A stretch of DNA of 64,000 bases from Heliopora coerulea (lineage: Eukaryota; Cnidaria; Anthozoa; Scleralcyonacea; Helioporidae), in the NCBI GenBank assembly GCA_030142905.1, contig JASJOG010000176.1, forward strand, positions 212,501 through 276,500, in the 5' to 3' direction. Both the position numbers and the translations under genes were made by a program. Shown in pieces: positions 62,227-64,000 of this stretch. The notes below the pieces were generated by a model, which saw only the letters and a program-made list of their open reading frames with translations, was not told the origin of the DNA and searched no databases. The stretch's first letter is position 1, and every line of letters begins with the position of its first letter.

Positions 62227-63428
62227 CTGGCAAAATAAGAGCTAAATAAAAAACATGTTCTAGGCACCTGAGCGTGAAAGCTATATAAATTCTTTTTGAA
62301 ATTAACTTATTTTGGGTAATTTGAATATCCTAGTTAACCATGAAATTTGTTGATAATATTATTGGGCTTAATTTTAATTAAGCATTTAACTCCCAGGGCT
62401 CATCAAAATACTAAAGTGCACCCTTGTTCCTTGATGGTTTAAGTATTTACCTGGTGACAAAGTTAATGATCAAAGGAGGATATCCTGGAAAAAGTAACTC
62501 AAGATGTGCCAAATAAGGGGTTGGAGGTACGGTAGAACCCTTATGAAATTTTTGGTTCACACCCAAGATACCCTATGGGAAGGCTGATGTGGAGGTTGGT
62601 GACAAACTTAACCATTAAGGGAAAGGGGCGCACTTTAGAATTTCATTCTTGCAACCACCAGATGATTTTGTTTAGTGGATTGGGAAGTGTACCCCTTCAT
62701 GGGTTAATTAAGGATGAAAATATGGTATCAGACTTCTATTTTACCCTTACTTAATTCTTCATAACTGTAGTGAATAAATTGCCCAAATCAAGAATATGAA
62801 CTGTGCAACTGTACTGCTTGTAGCATTGATGATACTGCAAACTGCATTAGAAGCTAAATGAATAGTTGAAATTAACGATTGGTATTTGTTTGCAGTTTGC
62901 TCTGGCATCGACGCAAAGTTATTTGTATCTTCAAACAGAAGTGTATTTAAGGCACTTTAAATTAAAACTTCGATGTAAGTTGTTAATGGCCCAAACTGCT
63001 TGCAAAAATATTTTCCAGTGTGTACGGAATTTGGAAAGGAAAAATTGAATTTAAATTTTTAAATGTAGTTTAAATACATCAAAACACTGAATATATGGAA
63101 CTAGATGTAAAAGGCGTGTCGACTGTCAACTTACTGCTTCATGTAAGGATGATGTGGCTTTTAATTTCTTCAGGAGAGGTAAATGTGGCTTGCGATCTTT
63201 GGGCTTGGTTCGATTGGCTTTGTTTTTTGCTTGTTGTTTTAATCTTCAATTTTAAGAAAAATTTATTAGTGAGAGGATATTGGCGACAGTTTCGGGCATC
63301 TATGATGATTCATCATTGCATTGAACCAGTTCTTGGTAACAGTTTTGCATTGTACCTTTTGTCTGACAAGGAATAATCCATCATTTCTCACGAATAATGC
63401 TCCCGGAGTCTCAACGTAAATTGTTTAC

Positions 63429-63496
63429 CAGTGGTACTCGTGCGTCTTCACAAGAATAGACACCGACGGTAAACGAAATGCGACAACTTTAGCCAT
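63429..63496 (-). CDS. Probable first coding exon of the unrecognised minus-strand gene
   Basis: ATG at 63496 in the context AAAATGG. It reads AKVVAFRLPSVSILVKTHEY and ends at a GTAAAC donor in mid-codon. A further candidate exon ends at 63135 with a good GTAAGT donor (KPHLPLLKKLKATSSLHEA), but its start could not be fixed: the phase with this exon fails at the obvious acceptors. Unrecognised family. Confidence 0.45.
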
Positions 63497-64000
63497 TTTA
63501 AGGCAGTTAAGCTATCGATTGTTAGCACGTTTGCAGAAAATTAACGAAGGAGTAAGCAAAGATCTTTTAATCCCATCGTAAATCCTGTATATCTTTCACT
63601 GTTGCCATGCAGATAGCTCGGTGACCTCTAAAGGTCACAACTGAACAAACATGTTAATTACTAATTATTACACACGCCTAACAATGCATAATTAATATTT
63701 AATCGAATTCAATTCAAGACTCCAAGAGTTCACGTGCATGATAAATAGTCTCATTTGGACGAGAAGATAAGATATGGTGTGAAGAACAAAACATGCCGTA
63801 TATCTCAGCTTACGGGATTTTTGGTATTTCAATAAACAACACGGACATATATTACGAAACTTCAGCTACTTTTAAATTTTTTACAAAACACAATTGATAC
63901 ATTCCGCTTTCATTATTTATCTGGTATTATCATATTTTCCGCTCGTAAGATTTGGCGAGATCTTTTTTGCTCTTATACGGACAGGACGAAATGAAAATCA
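63497..64000. other. Window end, probable promoter side of the minus-strand gene
   Basis: Nothing else could be called. AT-rich, with no clear TATA box at the expected distance. Confidence 0.35.

Overview
The window looks like nuclear DNA of an animal, most likely an anthozoan cnidarian such as a stony coral. This is an inference from three things: clearly metazoan, intron-rich genes with GT-AG introns; AT-rich intergenic DNA; and a heavy load of short inverted-repeat elements and other dispersed repeat families. No species can be named from the sequence alone. Nothing bacterial or viral in organisation was seen: no operons, no CRISPR array, no rRNA.

Five genes could be rebuilt exon by exon with matching splice phases. 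(1) Minus strand, 191-3572: a three-exon secreted zinc peptidase of family M15, with a TATA box and a CRE-type site upstream. (2) Plus strand, 13970-14914: an intronless, nine-helix intramembrane aspartyl protease related to signal peptide peptidase. (3) Plus strand, 19611-25271: DNAJC27 (RBJ), seven exons, a small GTPase fused to a J domain. (4) Plus strand, 27414-29356: MFF/Tango11, two exons, a tail-anchored mitochondrial fission receptor. (5) Minus strand, 32538-47103: DYRK4, 15 exons found, kinase domain and C-terminus complete, N-terminus not found. A sixth, unrecognised minus-strand gene, or the missing 5' part of DYRK4, is indicated by splice-bounded exons at 59391-63496. The genes are not functionally linked as a cluster; this is ordinary animal gene order with independent promoters.

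The rest is repeat-rich. A 187-bp inverted-repeat element occurs three times. A roughly 70-bp repeat with a 16-bp hairpin core occurs at least ten times. Two elements with TTA target duplications (Harbinger-like) are present, and one of them sits inside a single unit of a 51-bp minisatellite. There are also nested inverted-repeat elements, three tRNA-derived SINE-like copies, two non-LTR retrotransposon remnants and two large inverted repeats: arms of about 625 bp around a LINE remnant in a DYRK4 intron, and arms of 273 bp downstream of MFF. A cluster of palindromes related to TTTCACATGTGAAA lies at 50850-51125.

The most notable items are the animal M15 peptidase, the minisatellite with its datable insertion, the hairpin-core repeat family and the long inverted repeat that would fold inside the DYRK4 pre-mRNA. 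All identifications come from reading motifs and splice sites by eye; no database search was run.
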